Origin: Torymus aiolomorphi
Taxonomy: Eukaryota; Arthropoda; Insecta; Hymenoptera; Torymidae
Assembly (NCBI GenBank): GCA_036365515.1
Contig: CM070876.1
Coordinates: 107,721,310-107,785,309, forward strand
Length of the DNA: 64,000 nt
Direction of reading: 5' to 3'
The notes below the pieces were generated by a model, which was not told where the DNA came from, did no database searches, and saw nothing but the letters and a program-made list of their open reading frames with translations. A program made the translations under genes and the position numbers. Positions 1-10,108 of this stretch are shown one piece after another. Every line of letters starts with the position of its first letter. Position 1 is the first letter of the stretch.

Positions 1-137
1 ATTAGCACATATGTATTGCTTCCTCATAGAGGAAGCTTTGTGATAGTAAAAAAAAAAGTTTATGAGATAATGTGGTAGAAATGTTATTTAGCAAATTTGG
101 AATCGAAATACACTGTTTTTAGAAAATGTCCGTATGG

Positions 138-180
<43 letters not shown>

Positions 181-639
181 TGTGTGTGTGTGTATGTATG
201 TCCATATACGCTGATATCTCATGATCTACTCGACCGATTTTAACGGGAGAGTGATCAGTTCTTTAAATTTTGCGGTCAATATTCTATTTTTTTTAAATTT
301 AATTTTTTATTTTATAGCCATTTTTTAATTTTCAAAAATTTTTTAAATTATTTTTTTCGATTGTTTTAATATTTAGAACAAATATTGTTTATATATCATG
401 AATTCTCTGTATGTAGGATAAAATTATCTACAATTTAAAAAAAAAAAAGCAGTCGGTAGCTATATTTCGTCATAAGTTATAGATGAAAACGTAATTTTTT
501 GTAAATAGGTTATATTTCGAAATTAAAAAAAGATATTAACATGAATATTTTTTTCGTTATAAAGGATATTAAGTACTATAACTTACTAAATTTTTAGGTT
601 TTTTCATTCATTATTTTTTGAGAAGAAAAATAATTTATA
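1..639. other. AT-rich intergenic start of window
   Basis: No gene is visible. A small hairpin lies at 18-36 (GCTTCCTC / GAGGAAGC). A block near 205-255 has the flavour of the dispersed repeats seen later (a short tandem ATGT run followed by a CGACCGATTTTAACGGG motif). The rest is poly-A/T-rich sequence. Confidence 0.6.
139..202. repeat. (TG)n microsatellite
   Basis: Alternating TG dinucleotides broken by a few TA units and ending in TATGTATG. It sits at the edge of the AT-rich dispersed repeat. Confidence 0.95.
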
Positions 640-1358
640 AAAAAAAGTGATTTTTTTTGTCGTTCAATAACTATAGTAAAATTGGCTTAATCACTTTGAA
701 ATTCTTTATAGGGGTAGATTTTGTATACCAATCGAGTGAGTTCTTTGGGCAAAAGGATTGATTCATAAATTTCGAAGATATTTGAGGTTAAAATTTTTTT
801 CAATTTTTTTTTAAATCGTAATTTCTCGAGAACGGCTCTATGTATCTAAATGGGGTGGGTGGTATTGGAAAGAGAATTAAATTACCTATATTGTCTAAAA
901 AAATTAATTCTCTAGCTATCACGGTTCTTTTGTTATTAACAAAAACGTAAAAATTGAAAAATGAAAAAAAATGAGTTTTATATGTTCAACTATTACAAGA
1001 GTAAAATTGTCTTATTCGCTTCAAAATTCATTGTAGAGGTATATTATTGATAGTTCTTGGATGAGTTCTTTTGACAAAGTGATTGGTTCATAAATTCCAG
1101 AGATATTTGAGGTTAAAATTTTTCTAGACATTTAGCTCTAAATATCAGTTGCAAATTTGTAGGCAATTGTGATATATATTTTATGTATGTGAAATTTTGT
1201 GGAAATGTATAATCTATAAAAATTTGAATAAATTATGTTGGAGTTTTGTTATTTCTGTCTTTCTAAAGTATTAAATTTTAAATATTGGAATTAAAAATTA
1301 ATTAAAGGAATCAGTAAATTAAGTTTGAGGAAGCTACATGCCAATGAATTGGCAGCGG
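640..1358 (+). repeat. Dispersed AT-rich repeat, family B copy 1
   Basis: Shares long collinear stretches with 19590-20627, including ATTTCTCGAGAACGGCTCTA, CTATCACGGTTCTTTTGTTA and a segment around AAGAGTAAAATTG. Both copies end in the same hairpin module (1327-1358). There is no coding capacity, so it is probably a non-autonomous transposon. Its class is unknown. Confidence 0.7.
1327..1358 (+). repeat. Conserved hairpin module, copy 1
   Basis: GAGGAAGCTAC followed by the hairpin TGCCAATGAATTGGCA and then GCGG. The same module recurs at 20596-20627 and 25156-25186. It probably marks one end of repeat family B. Confidence 0.7.
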
Positions 1359-1619
1359 TTTTTTATTATGCGCAGCCTTTTTTTCTTTTAGTAAAATTTC
1401 CACGGGGACAAAATATAAAATTTTCCGATCATGTAAAATTCAATTACTGGATACTGAACACGATGATGGAGAAGATGGCTGGCCTCATCCTGGCTTCCTT
1501 CCTTCCTGTCCTTCCTGTCTTGGAGTGGTTGGAGATGTTCAAAAAAGACACGCTGTTCGCGATTTACAAGTACTACTTATTTCGTAACGAAAACCCCACA
1601 CCTAGCACCAACAATTATT

Positions 1620-2220
1620 ACGTGTGAAGGGTATTTGTTGGTTTCCGGCCTCTCTGAGTTACGCACCCGGAGAGGTTGGTTTTACATGAAATAAGTAGTC
1701 GGAAGGCAAGAAGTATAAGTAAACTGGTATTTATTCAATACTCAAATGCGCGCGAGAGAGATGTCCTAATCGTGTGTAAGTATATATGTGCGCGGCGCGG
1801 ATGATTCGTCGTGTTCGTGGCTTCATAGCTTCCTCATGAATCGATGGCTGAAGACTCCGTTATCGTCCTATCTCGTTCTGGAGTCGTCGTATCGTCTAGA
1901 CCTCTGTCATAGGTTCTCTGTGGGTAGAATCGAGAGCGCGACGCCGGAAGCGTCGCATTTTATACTCGCGGTGCAGTGTCTCCTACTTTTCTAATTAATC
2001 ATAGGTGGGGACCGGCTGCACGTGGAGCTTCTTTCTTTCATTAGTGTCGATCTCGCAGTTTTCGGCCGCTCGACCGATTCGACCGACTCTGGCATCCTCG
2101 CGCCATGGTCGCGGCACGGTGTCGAACGTTCTCGACGCTTCGAATGCTGAATCGCGGTTTTCGTGTGCATGACCGAACTCGCGTGTGGAATGTGTCCACA
2201 CATAACACAAGTTAGTCAAA
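1620..2220 (-). mobile_element. Possible LTR remnant
   Basis: A GC-richer block inside AT-rich DNA. It contains an AATAAATA polyadenylation-like signal on the minus strand near 1720 and inverted ACTACTTATTTC / GAAATAAGTAGT segments at its left edge. No PBS or second LTR was found. Open frames here are short and unconvincing. This is inference from composition and layout only. Confidence 0.25.
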
Positions 2221-2543
2221 AATGACCTACATAACCTAAAAAATTATTGAAAAATTAAAATTTTTTTTCTCAGCTCAATTTTTTTTTTAAATCTGAAAAA
2301 ATCAGGCTGTTTTCTTACTCAAAAACACATGTCTCTGAATTTTTTCAGATTTTTTTAAAGAAAGGGTCGAGCGGAAAAAATTTTTTTCGAAAAAAAAACA
2401 CGTTTTTTAGGTTGGGAGACTCAAATCGTCACCTAGGGAGCTGAAAATTTGGCTAGAGAGGTTTTTAATAATGTACTTTCGAATGGTCAATCCTAAAAAA
2501 AATCCAGGTGAGTGCAATTTGAACATCTTATCCCACTATAGCC

Positions 2544-2901
2544 TTTCCTGCAACATTTGTCTCAACCATTTTTTGAGCGACGCCTACGTTTCAAGATATC
2601 CAGCCAGTCATAGCTTGACCTTGACTTGACCTTCCGTGGTCATATTTTTCTATTAGTCAAGGTCATATCTGGACGTAAAATTTTCCGCCCTTTTCATTTC
2701 CGGTGTCAAAACTAGTGGTTGCCATTTAAAAAAATTGACTTGAACTTGATATGATCTTGAAGGTAAAGGTCAACGACACGAACGAGGATGCAGTTAGATA
2801 GCCTGGGAAATTTCCTGCATCTTTTGTCTCAACCATTTTTTTGAGCGACGCCTACGTTTCAAGTTATTCAGCCGGTCCGGGACTTTTTGAACACCCTGTA
2901 T
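2544..2901 (-). repeat. Direct-repeat pair with CAGGGTGTTC end
   Basis: Positions 2544-2605 and 2811-2873 are near-identical direct repeats of about 62 bp, sharing GAGCGACGCCTACGTTTCAAG. Just after the second comes ACTTTTTGAACACCCTGTATA, which reads on the minus strand as TACAGGGTGTTCAAAAAGT. Ends of this type are common in arthropod non-autonomous repeats. Several GACCTTGA-type motifs lie between the repeats. Confidence 0.6.
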
Positions 2902-4018
2902 ATTGATTGTATATAGCATTTCGACAATTAAATTTTTTTTATTATCGCTAATGTGTAATAATTCTGTTGTTTTGCTGTATTTACAAAAAATAGAGTCATT
3001 GACTACGTTTAGAAATCATTTGCGTGTTAAATAATTTTGTAGTAAATAAAAGATGAGACGAAATATATACATATATATATATTTGGCAAAACATATATTA
3101 TTTTTTTCACTTTGTTTAAGTAGAACAACATTAATGGATTTTTGATATTACCATTATAAAATATTTTTCAACCGAATTCGAAGAAAAATTATAATTATTT
3201 CCAAAAGAAAAATTAAATTATATGTAATGGTAGATATATTTTTTTTTTTTTTTGTGAAAAAGACGGTTAATAGGTTGGGGTGATTTTGGTAAATATTTAC
3301 TTGTTATTGTTCTTATGCATCATTGTATTCTACCTTTGGTTGAAAATTTTCTCCCATTTCAAAAATTCATTTCAGAACTTAAACTTTTTCTGGCATGGGT
3401 ACCATTCACGTATTTGTTTTAAAGGGTATGCAGGGCGTTATAGTATAAAAATATATTAAGTGCTCAATACAGTGCAGAATAGTGTATCTTATAGGATGAT
3501 CATGTTAGTATATGACTGAACTGGTCCCTTCCAATTTATAATATTCCATTTAATCTTAGCAATGTGAACATAGCTACCTGAATTATTTCTTTCATTCATT
3601 CTACATAAAACTTCTTTTGTAAGTGCGAACAATTTTTCTGCAGGCAAATACAGTTTGATTTTGCATAAAATTACAGTCAAATTATTTTTCATATGTTTAT
3701 TAGGGTTGGAAGGTTTGGGAATGGTTTTAGTTCTTTTTTTTTCTTTTGGATTTGTTCTATATTTTCTTATTCCAAGATAGGTAGAACAATAAGTTATTAA
3801 ATTGATCCCTGTAATATTTTCTTACCTTGTGACTAAATATTTATATTAAATAATTTTATTATTTAATAACAGATCATTTTTACAAATAAATTTTTGTTTG
3901 TTTCATTGTTACAAAATAAAAACTGAGGTATTTTAATATGTAATCGAAAAATATGTATTTTAAATTACCAACGATGACATTATTAGTTGTAGTATTGTTT
4001 CTAACACACCTATGCGTC
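2902..4018. other. AT-rich intergenic DNA, no feature seen
   Basis: Homopolymer runs and short TATA microsatellites only. Open frames here are short and carry no recognisable motif. Confidence 0.6.
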
Positions 4019-4148
4019 AAGTGCGTGCGTGAAGTGAGGTATGCGTGAAGTAATACGTGAAGTAGTCAGGTGTGCGTGAAGTATCTGGGTGTGTGTGAAG
4101 TAATGCGTGAAGTAGTAAGGTGTACGTGAAGTAATACGTGAAGTAGTA
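4019..4148. repeat. Minisatellite, CGTGAAGTA units
   Basis: Imperfect units of the form RYGTGAAGTA(RT) repeat about ten times, alternating with GGTGTG spacers. The open frames reported on the minus strand here are products of the repeat. Confidence 0.8.
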
Positions 4149-4342
4149 GAATGCATATTTTGATCGGGAGAGCGTCGGTATTAAAGGAACAAGGTCTGCT
4201 CCCATTGTTTTTATACAGGGACTTGCGGAATGTAAACAGTGTTATAGACAACACGCGCGCATCTACCCGGCTGAAGAAACTCAGATGAGAATCATTTGAA
4301 CCTCACCTGATTCTCAGGTGAGTCTGCTGCCAAAAGGTCACG

Positions 4343-4408
4343 TGATTCTCATGTGAGTCTCATGTGAGTCTCATGTGAGTCTCATGCGATTCTCATGCGA
4401 TTCTCATA
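4343..4408. repeat. 11-bp tandem repeat
   Basis: Units of GTGAGTCTCAT and its variant GCGATTCTCAT are arrayed head to tail. Related CTCACCTGA/TCAGGTGAG inverted words flank the array at 4295-4325 and 4560-4600. Confidence 0.8.
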
Positions 4409-5054
4409 TAACGTTTATACTCTAAATGTTATTTACACATTACATTCGAATTCGATTAATTTTGTTTTTCACAAGTCATATTAAATATAATACTTTAATT
4501 GTAATTATGTTCTTTGAATAATTTAATTGTATGAATTGGAATAATATCCCTACTACAAAAACTCAAGTGAGATCTCACGTCAAAATCTCACCTGACCAAA
4601 ATTTTTTAAGTTCTTATGGTACTTCAGAAAAAAACTATATTAAATAATTTCTTGAAGTAAGTTTTAGACTTGCTCCTTTTTTTTAAACACTGCTGAAATG
4701 TTGAAGTTCGTTATTAGTTAACAAAATTAATATTAGTTAATTCTTATACTTCTTTGATAAAATATATTGATATTATAAATTAAGGCTATAATTAACTGTA
4801 TAAGTAAATAATAGACATGAAACATACCTGCAACATTATAATAAGATTATAAGATCATTGATGATATTTTGCTTAATTTGGAGAAAGAAGAAATGATGTT
4901 CAACGAGCCTCGTGCTCGCGCTCTCGACGCCGACCTGTGATAGCAAATTCACACGAGGCCGCCGCCGAGCGCGCCCACGTGTACTCCGTATTAGCAGCTA
5001 CCAAGAATAGGTGCAACACCGACAGCGACAGTTCGTCAAGGAGATATCTCGGCG
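4409..5054. other. AT-rich DNA with a short GC-rich tail
   Basis: Positions 4409-4890 hold nothing recognisable. Positions 4900-5054 are GC-rich and stay open on the plus strand into the following inverted repeat (to 5119), with a hydrophilic Ser/Asp-rich translation. There is no good start codon, so it may be a captured exon fragment. Confidence 0.35.
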
Positions 5055-6088
5055 ACAATATTCCTGTTGAAAGTGCTGAGAATCTTGTGAAATATCAGAC
5101 AGAACCTCAAATCCAATAAAAAATCCAAAGCCTCTTACAAAATTTCTAAGACCGTGTCTATAGTTTTTTTTTTTATTTTCCATAATATTGTATTATCGTA
5201 GAATCTTGAGTTTAAACTATCGAAGCTATTCTTTTCAATTTGACATTTATAGTTTGAAAGTAATGTGTTAAACAGTGATACTTAAATATATTCATATAGA
5301 ATACAGTTAGGGAAAAGTCCATGTAAAAGATATAATATTATAGTTTTTAATCTACTAACACAACTTCACTCCTTCGCACATAAAAGTCCTAAATTAAAAA
5401 AATATGAATGAATTGTTATAATACCAGATCCGAATATGACAATGCTCTTTATACTTAAAGGTATTCTGTAAAAGTGTGTGAATTAATTGACATAAGTTTG
5501 TATGCTTTTTATTTTCGTGTAATAGGAACTTATATTTATATGTTAAAATAAATATATCCTCCTTTGCCTGTTAAAATAAATGTATCTTAGAAAAATAAGT
5601 CAAAAAATCCAATTGGTTTTATTACTAGAAAATAAGGAGCACCGTGGACTGTAGTCAAGTCACATATGTAGAAGCTTCAGATGATAGGTAGTGCGAAAGA
5701 GCATTTCCAAATGCTATAAGTATATAGCTTTACTACTAAAACTGTGTGAAGTTGTGTTAGTAGATTAAAAACTATAATATGATATCTTATACATGGACTT
5801 TTCCCTAACTGTAGTCTATATGAATATACATATATATGTATATTCATATAGACAGTGATACTTATATAAGTATCACTGTTTCACACATTACTTTCAAACC
5901 ATAAATGTTAAATTAAAAAGAATAGCTTCGATAGTTTAAACAAGATTCTAAGATAATATTATGGAAAATAAAAAAAACTGTAGTCACCGTCTTAGAAATT
6001 TTGTAAGTGGCTTTGGATGTTTATTGGATTTGAGGTTCTGTCTGAGATTTCACAAGATTCTCAGCACTTTCAAAAGGGACATTGTAAC
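5055..6088. repeat. Long inverted repeat (foldback), about 1 kb
   Basis: The left arm (5055-5370) is the reverse complement of the right arm (5746-6088). Shared words include GAAAGTGCTGAGAATCTTG, CAGAACCTCAAATCCAATAA and CTAACACAACTTCACT. The spacer is about 375 bp. The right arm also contains two perfect palindromes near 5820-5872 (TGAATATACATA-centred and CAGTGATACTTA-centred) that are absent from the left arm. No transposase is present. It is probably a decayed foldback transposon or a tail-to-tail duplication. Confidence 0.8.
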
Positions 6089-6117
6089 GGGCATATAATA
6101 TGAAACCCTTACATATA

Positions 6118-6144
6118 CATATATGTATATATATATATCTCTCC

Positions 6145-6188
<44 letters not shown>

Positions 6189-6240
6189 CCTATATTATAT
6201 ATATATATGTGTATGTATATATATATATATATATATAATT
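6118..6240. repeat. (TA)n microsatellite with CTCCCTATAT interruptions
   Basis: TA dinucleotide tracts interrupted by CTCCCTATATTATA twice. Confidence 0.9.
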
Positions 6241-6253
6241 ATCACTTAACCCC

Positions 6254-6455
6254 TTTATGGAGCCCATCCCTGTATATTAGTACCTACGCCCAGAGTTCCC
6301 GTATACAAGTGACTAAAGAAATAATCCCTCTCTGGGTATAGAAACTCTAGATCGGGCTCCATAAACGCCGTATAAGAATATTTTATGGGACCCGGGCTCC
6401 ATAAAAGAAAACGGGCTCCATAAATATGCTCATGTGTATAAAAGGGCTCCATAAA
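6254..6455 (+). repeat. GGGCTCCATAAA iteron-like motif cluster
   Basis: The exact 12-mer GGGCTCCATAAA occurs at 6354, 6394, 6413 and 6444 on the plus strand, and once inverted at 6254. The spacing is irregular (40, 19 and 31 bp), so this is not a simple tandem repeat. Confidence 0.85.
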
Positions 6456-6518
6456 TCTGGCAAAACAAATGTATATATAAATCCCTTTATTATATAGGCG
6501 TTACTGCTCTATCTGAAC

Positions 6519-6590
6519 GCAGTTCCTCCACCGTCCCCTCCACCGCCCTCCACCGCCCCCTCCGCAGCTCTGCACCGTTCCCTCCATCAC
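6519..6590. repeat. CCTCCACCG low-complexity tract
   Basis: Imperfect repeats of CCTCCACCGYCCC in AT-rich surroundings. Confidence 0.7.
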
Positions 6591-7264
6591 TGGACTACTA
6601 CCGGACTATAGTTTTTTATGATAATCGAAAAACCATCAAAGAGAAAACTGTCACTAAATCTTTGAATTTGAACATTTAAAAAAACTCAAAAATATACTGT
6701 CACGTCCTAAGACACGACATGACTGGGATGTTTAACTCGATTAAGAGTTATGCTCTTTTTTGGTCGTAGCTGCGTTAGCTAATAAACCATGGACGAGCTG
6801 TGGACAGGAGTATAATATCAAATTCACTGTTAATCGCTGAGATTTAAGTTTGACTAATTTTTGGGTTAGGATTTGATTATCGTAAGGACCAACGGTGAGT
6901 AGCACGAACGACTCGTAAAGATCGTTTGGCCGCACGTACCCCCGTATGGACTAGGAATAAGGGCACGATTTTCCTTGGATACCTGGAGTTTGAGATTCTA
7001 ATAACTTTTCCCGGTCTCAGGTTATTCTCAGATTCGCCCTTCCCTATCAAGAGCAGAGCTCGTGTGTGAATTTAATTTTTATTTATGAATCTTATCCCTC
7101 TTGGGATTGATATATATTTTTCTTTTTAATAAATAAATTTTTATCTTAGTAAAGGATAATTTCTTTAGAATTTTCCTACGATTTTCTTGTTTCTTAATTT
7201 TTTTTCTAATATAAATTGTTTTAGAGTTGTAATCTGAAATTTCTTATAAATTAAAATATTCCTT

Positions 7265-7388
7265 GTAAACACAACCAGTGAGGCTTACCCGTAAGGTCGT
7301 ACAACTGCCGTTATGTTTACTTAATTCTTTTCTAAACCAATAGGAGTATGCTTACCCGTAAGGTCGTAACAACTATGGTTTAGAAAAG
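7265..7388 (+). other. Two hairpins sharing a GCTTACCCGTAAGGTCGTA loop
   Basis: Hairpin A spans 7265-7320 (GTAAACA / TGTTTAC, with CAGT/ACTG inside). Hairpin B spans 7327-7388, with a perfect 12-bp stem CTTTTCTAAACC / GGTTTAGAAAAG. The stems differ completely, but both loops hold GCTTACCCGTAAGGTCGTA. Hairpin A also has GTGAGGCTT, as in the downstream array. Confidence 0.75.
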
Positions 7389-7522
7389 TAGTTTCGAATA
7401 TAATTAATTTGATAATTTTGGAATTAGTATGTTAAAATTTTTTAGAAGTTTTGGAAAAAATGAATTTCGAAAATTTGATTTTGGAAAAAAATTTGAATAT
7501 TTTATTTGAGAGTTTGAATTTG

Positions 7523-7690
7523 TGTACAGAGTCTTTAAGCTTGTGAGGCTTGTGTCGATCTGCTGTACAGTCAGCAAAGCTTGTGAGGCTTGTGTTGATC
7601 TGACTTGGTCAGTTCAGTAAAGCTTGTGAGGCTTGTGGTGAACTGCACCCTGGACCAGTCAGCAAAGCTTGTGAGGCTTGTAAATCTGAC
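7523..7690 (+). other. Array of four hairpins with a constant AAGCTTGTGAGGCTTGTG loop
   Basis: Four copies of AAGCTTGTGAGGCTTGT (about 50 bp apart) are each enclosed by a different short inverted repeat. The stems are TGTACAG/CTGTACA (7523-7569), GTCAG/CTGAC (7570-7604), CAGTTCA/TGAACTG (7610-7645) and GTCAG/CTGAC (7658-7690). Variable stems around a constant loop suggest selection on structure, or copying of a hairpin module. The loop itself contains the direct repeat GCTTGTG twice. I recognise no known family. Confidence 0.8.
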
Positions 7691-8217
7691 TGACTGACCA
7701 GCAGTGCGCGTTCGGCGTATTTAAATACATTGCTCCTCCTCTTCTTTGGCTGGAAAAATTGCGGTGTCGAATCGGGTAGTTGCGTCAACTTGCTTTAACG
7801 AATCGTTGGTTGACAAGTGTAAAGGCGACTGATAGTCGTATATCCTGTAGTGTTAATTGAGGCTAGTGGTATGAGAAAACGGTGCCCAATGGTGCGGAGG
7901 CGTCATCCCTTCCAAACGTCGATTTTTGTGATAGTGGGGAAAATCCTATGTTTTAACACAGAGAGCGGCAGAGAGCGGTCCCTTATCCCTTCCCTAGGGT
8001 ATTTTCCGGCGGCTCGTATCTTCCTTAAGGAGTGAGAGAGAACGATATATGTGCGACAGAGAAAGAGAGATGAGAGAGACAAAAGATATATCCTTTTTTT
8101 GAGATGTGAATTTATCGCCCTCCATATTATTCATGTTTGAAAGATACTTATGGATCAGGATGGGGCTTTTTTAATACAAAAAAAGAGACTTGATCTTTTT
8201 TTCTGTAAATGCTTCAA

Positions 8218-8258
8218 AGCGACGTTTCGTCGGCTTGGTCTGCCGACCTCTTCAGGCT
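8218..8258 (-). ncRNA. Hammerhead-type ribozyme motif, PLE1 3' copy
   Basis: On the minus strand: CTGAAGA, then stem II GTCGGC / GCCGAC closed by a 7-nt loop, then GAAA, then ACGTC with the cleavage triplet GTC. A short stem I (AGC/GCT) flanks the core. Stem III would be minimal (ACGT), as reported for PLE hammerheads, which may act as dimers. The core follows the hammerhead consensus CUGANGA...GAAA...UH. Confidence 0.75.
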
Positions 8259-8531
8259 AGATGTTTATTAAATAAAAATACAGAATTACAAATCACGTAT
8301 AACATTCGATAAAAAAACCAATGATATATAAAAAAAGGAAACGAACCCTATTTACCTTAAACGTTGGCACAAGTCAACGAGTCAAAATTTATAACGATGT
8401 ACAGTCATATTAACACTTACGGCTAGTGGCAAAGAACATTAACGTACATATCAATTTATACACAACGCTATCAAAATAGACGAAAGTATTGAAGTAGTCA
8501 ATCATAACAAAAACAATCATGACGTTAGCAG

Positions 8532-9638
8532 TTAAAATTTCGAAAGTAAAGGAAAATAAATGCGGTTAAGTGTATAAATATCCTCTTTCTTGTTTATACT
8601 GTGTTTGTTACATTTTATGTGTATCATTTCCGATAAGAGTCTTTTTTTATAATTCCGCTCAATGTCTATAATTTTTGTGTCGTCCCAATTAAATTCATGA
8701 TTCAAACTATTTTTGTGGGTGTGTACTACGGACTCGATGTTTTTGTTTTTCTTATGTTCATTGATTCTTGTTTTTAAAGAACGTTTGGTTTCACCAATGT
8801 ACGTAGCTGGGCAATTTTTACAAGTAAATTTGTACACCACACCTGTTTGATCCCATTTGTCAGACTTATCTTTCCCCAATTTAATCACGGAGTTCATACT
8901 TTTATTCACTGTGGGAATCGTGGTAATATTGTATTGCTTAAAAATTGAAGAAATTCTTTCGTAATTGTTAGTGAACGGTAATTGAATCTTAGGCATTTTT
9001 TGGAACATTGATTTTTTATGTGTGTTTTTGTTGATGAATTTTGATTTATATTTTAGATACTGTAGACGTGTTTTAATATTTTTATCAATGGAAGTAGAAG
9101 GATACTCATTAAGAATTAACATATTTTTAATTTTTTTCAAATTCTCGAAATGAAATCGCTTGTCTGAAAGTACAATCGCTCTGTCAGTTAAGTTATAGAT
9201 GATATTTCTTTTTTGCTGGATTGGATGTTTTGAAAGAAAATTAATTACTCTACTTGAAGAAGTTGGCTTTTGATACCAATTTGTACTAATTCTATTGTTT
9301 TCTTTAATTAATGTCATATCTAAAAAGCTAATACTATTATTATTTTCTATTTCATATGTGAATTGTAAACTTTTGTGGTATGAATTAAAAATGGAAACTA
9401 CCAGATCAATGTGTTCTCTTTTTATGCACATAATAGTGTCATCAACATATCTATAATAAAAAAGTGGTACACAATTATATTTATTCTTCAAAGTTTGTAA
9501 ACACATTTTTTCCAAATCATCCATAACAATATCAGCAAAGAGTGGAGAGATTGGGGAACCCATCGGTGTACCGTATATTTGTTTGTAAACCTTGTTATTG
9601 AAAGAGTGATTGAAATGTAACAAACACAGTATAAACAA
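8532..9638 (-). CDS. 5'-truncated Penelope-like RT with GIY-YIG endonuclease
   Basis: An open frame of 368 residues. It begins inside the upstream inverted repeat, so the apparent start is not the native one and the N-terminal part of RT (including the first catalytic Asp block) is missing. Visible RT motifs are YGTPMGSPISPLFADIVM near residues 22-40, the catalytic box YRYVDD near 63-68 and ISFLDM near 100. The C-terminal GIY-YIG nuclease (about residues 268-300) shows VVYKF, then CKNCPATYIGETKRSLKTR and NEHKK, with the conserved Arg and His. The CxxC pair before YIG is typical of Penelope nucleases. Known PLE proteins couple RT with this nuclease for target-primed retrotransposition. As it stands the protein cannot be a working RT, but the frame is otherwise undamaged, consistent with a young 5'-truncated insertion. 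It belongs to the same class as the frame at 32089-33327 and the partial one at 63793. Confidence 0.9.
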   Translation of the reverse strand: MFILCLLHFNHSFNNKVYKQIYGTPMGSPISPLFADIVMDDLEKMCLQTLKNKYNCVPLFYYRYVDDTIMCIKREHIDLVVSIFNSYHKSLQFTYEIENNNSISFLDMTLIKENNRISTNWYQKPTSSSRVINFLSKHPIQQKRNIIYNLTDRAIVLSDKRFHFENLKKIKNMLILNEYPSTSIDKNIKTRLQYLKYKSKFINKNTHKKSMFQKMPKIQLPFTNNYERISSIFKQYNITTIPTVNKSMNSVIKLGKDKSDKWDQTGVVYKFTCKNCPATYIGETKRSLKTRINEHKKNKNIESVVHTHKNSLNHEFNWDDTKIIDIERNYKKRLLSEMIHIKCNKHSINKKEDIYTLNRIYFPLLSKF

Positions 9639-9969
9639 GAAAGAGGATATTTATACACTTAACCGCATTTATTTTCCTTTACTTTCGAAATTTTAACTGC
9701 TAACGTCATGATTGTTTTTGTTATGATTGACTACTTCAATACTTTCGTCTATTTTGATAGCGTTGTGTATAAATTGATATGTACGTTAATGTTCTTTGCC
9801 ACTAGCCGTAAGTGTTAATATGACTGTACATCGTTATAAATTTTGACTCGTTGACTTGTGCCAACGTTTAAGGTAAATAGGGTTCGTTTCCTTTTTTTAT
9901 ATATCATTGGTTTTTTTATCGAATGTTATACGTGATTTGTAATTCTGTATTTTTATTTAATAAACATCT

Positions 9970-10010
9970 AGCCTGAAGAGGTCGGCAGACCAAGCCGACG
10001 AAACGTCGCT
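9970..10010 (+). ncRNA. Hammerhead-type ribozyme motif, PLE1 inverted 5' copy
   Basis: Same core as 8218-8258 but on the plus strand, because it lies in the other arm of the inverted repeat: CTGAAGA, GTCGGC/GCCGAC stem II, GAAA and GTC. Stem I starts with AGC/GCT. Confidence 0.75.
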
Positions 10011-10108
10011 TTGAAGCATTTACAGAAAAAAAGATCAAGTCTCTTTTTTTGTATTAAAAAAGCCCCATCCTGATCCATAAGTATCTTTCAAACATGATAT
10101 ATCCTTTT

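Larger units (their letters stand above)
6698..8040 (+). mobile_element. Probable LTR-retroelement LTR and leader
   Basis: It begins TGTCACGTCCTAAGACACG, resembling a TGT-starting LTR, and has an ATAAATAAATT polyadenylation-like region near 7130. From 7265 to 7690 it carries six hairpins with conserved loops (listed separately). From 7700 to 8040 it is GC-richer. No gag or pol follows, so the element is either a solo LTR plus leader or non-autonomous. The PBS was not identified. The LTR assignment is inference. Confidence 0.35.
8085..10108 (-). mobile_element. Penelope-like element PLE1, with inverted pLTRs and TSD
   Basis: A 13-bp direct repeat GATATATCCTTTT lies at 8085-8097 and 10096-10108 and is the probable target-site duplication. 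Inside it, 8131-8615 and 9613-10097 are inverted repeats of equal length (485 bp) that look nearly identical. A one-sided extension of about 33 bp (8098-8130) separates the left TSD from the left arm, a trait known for Penelope elements. The coding region lies on the minus strand. The upstream inverted copy replaces the 5' part of the RT gene, so this insertion cannot encode a complete RT. The near-identity of the arms suggests a recent insertion. Confidence 0.9.

Noticed and set aside
1325..1627. 100-residue plus-strand open frame
   Set aside because: It starts at a TTG inside the hairpin module of a repeat and has no motif or splice support.
4017..4254. Overlapping minus-strand frames with YFTYYFT repeats
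   Set aside because: Produced by the GTGAAGTA minisatellite.
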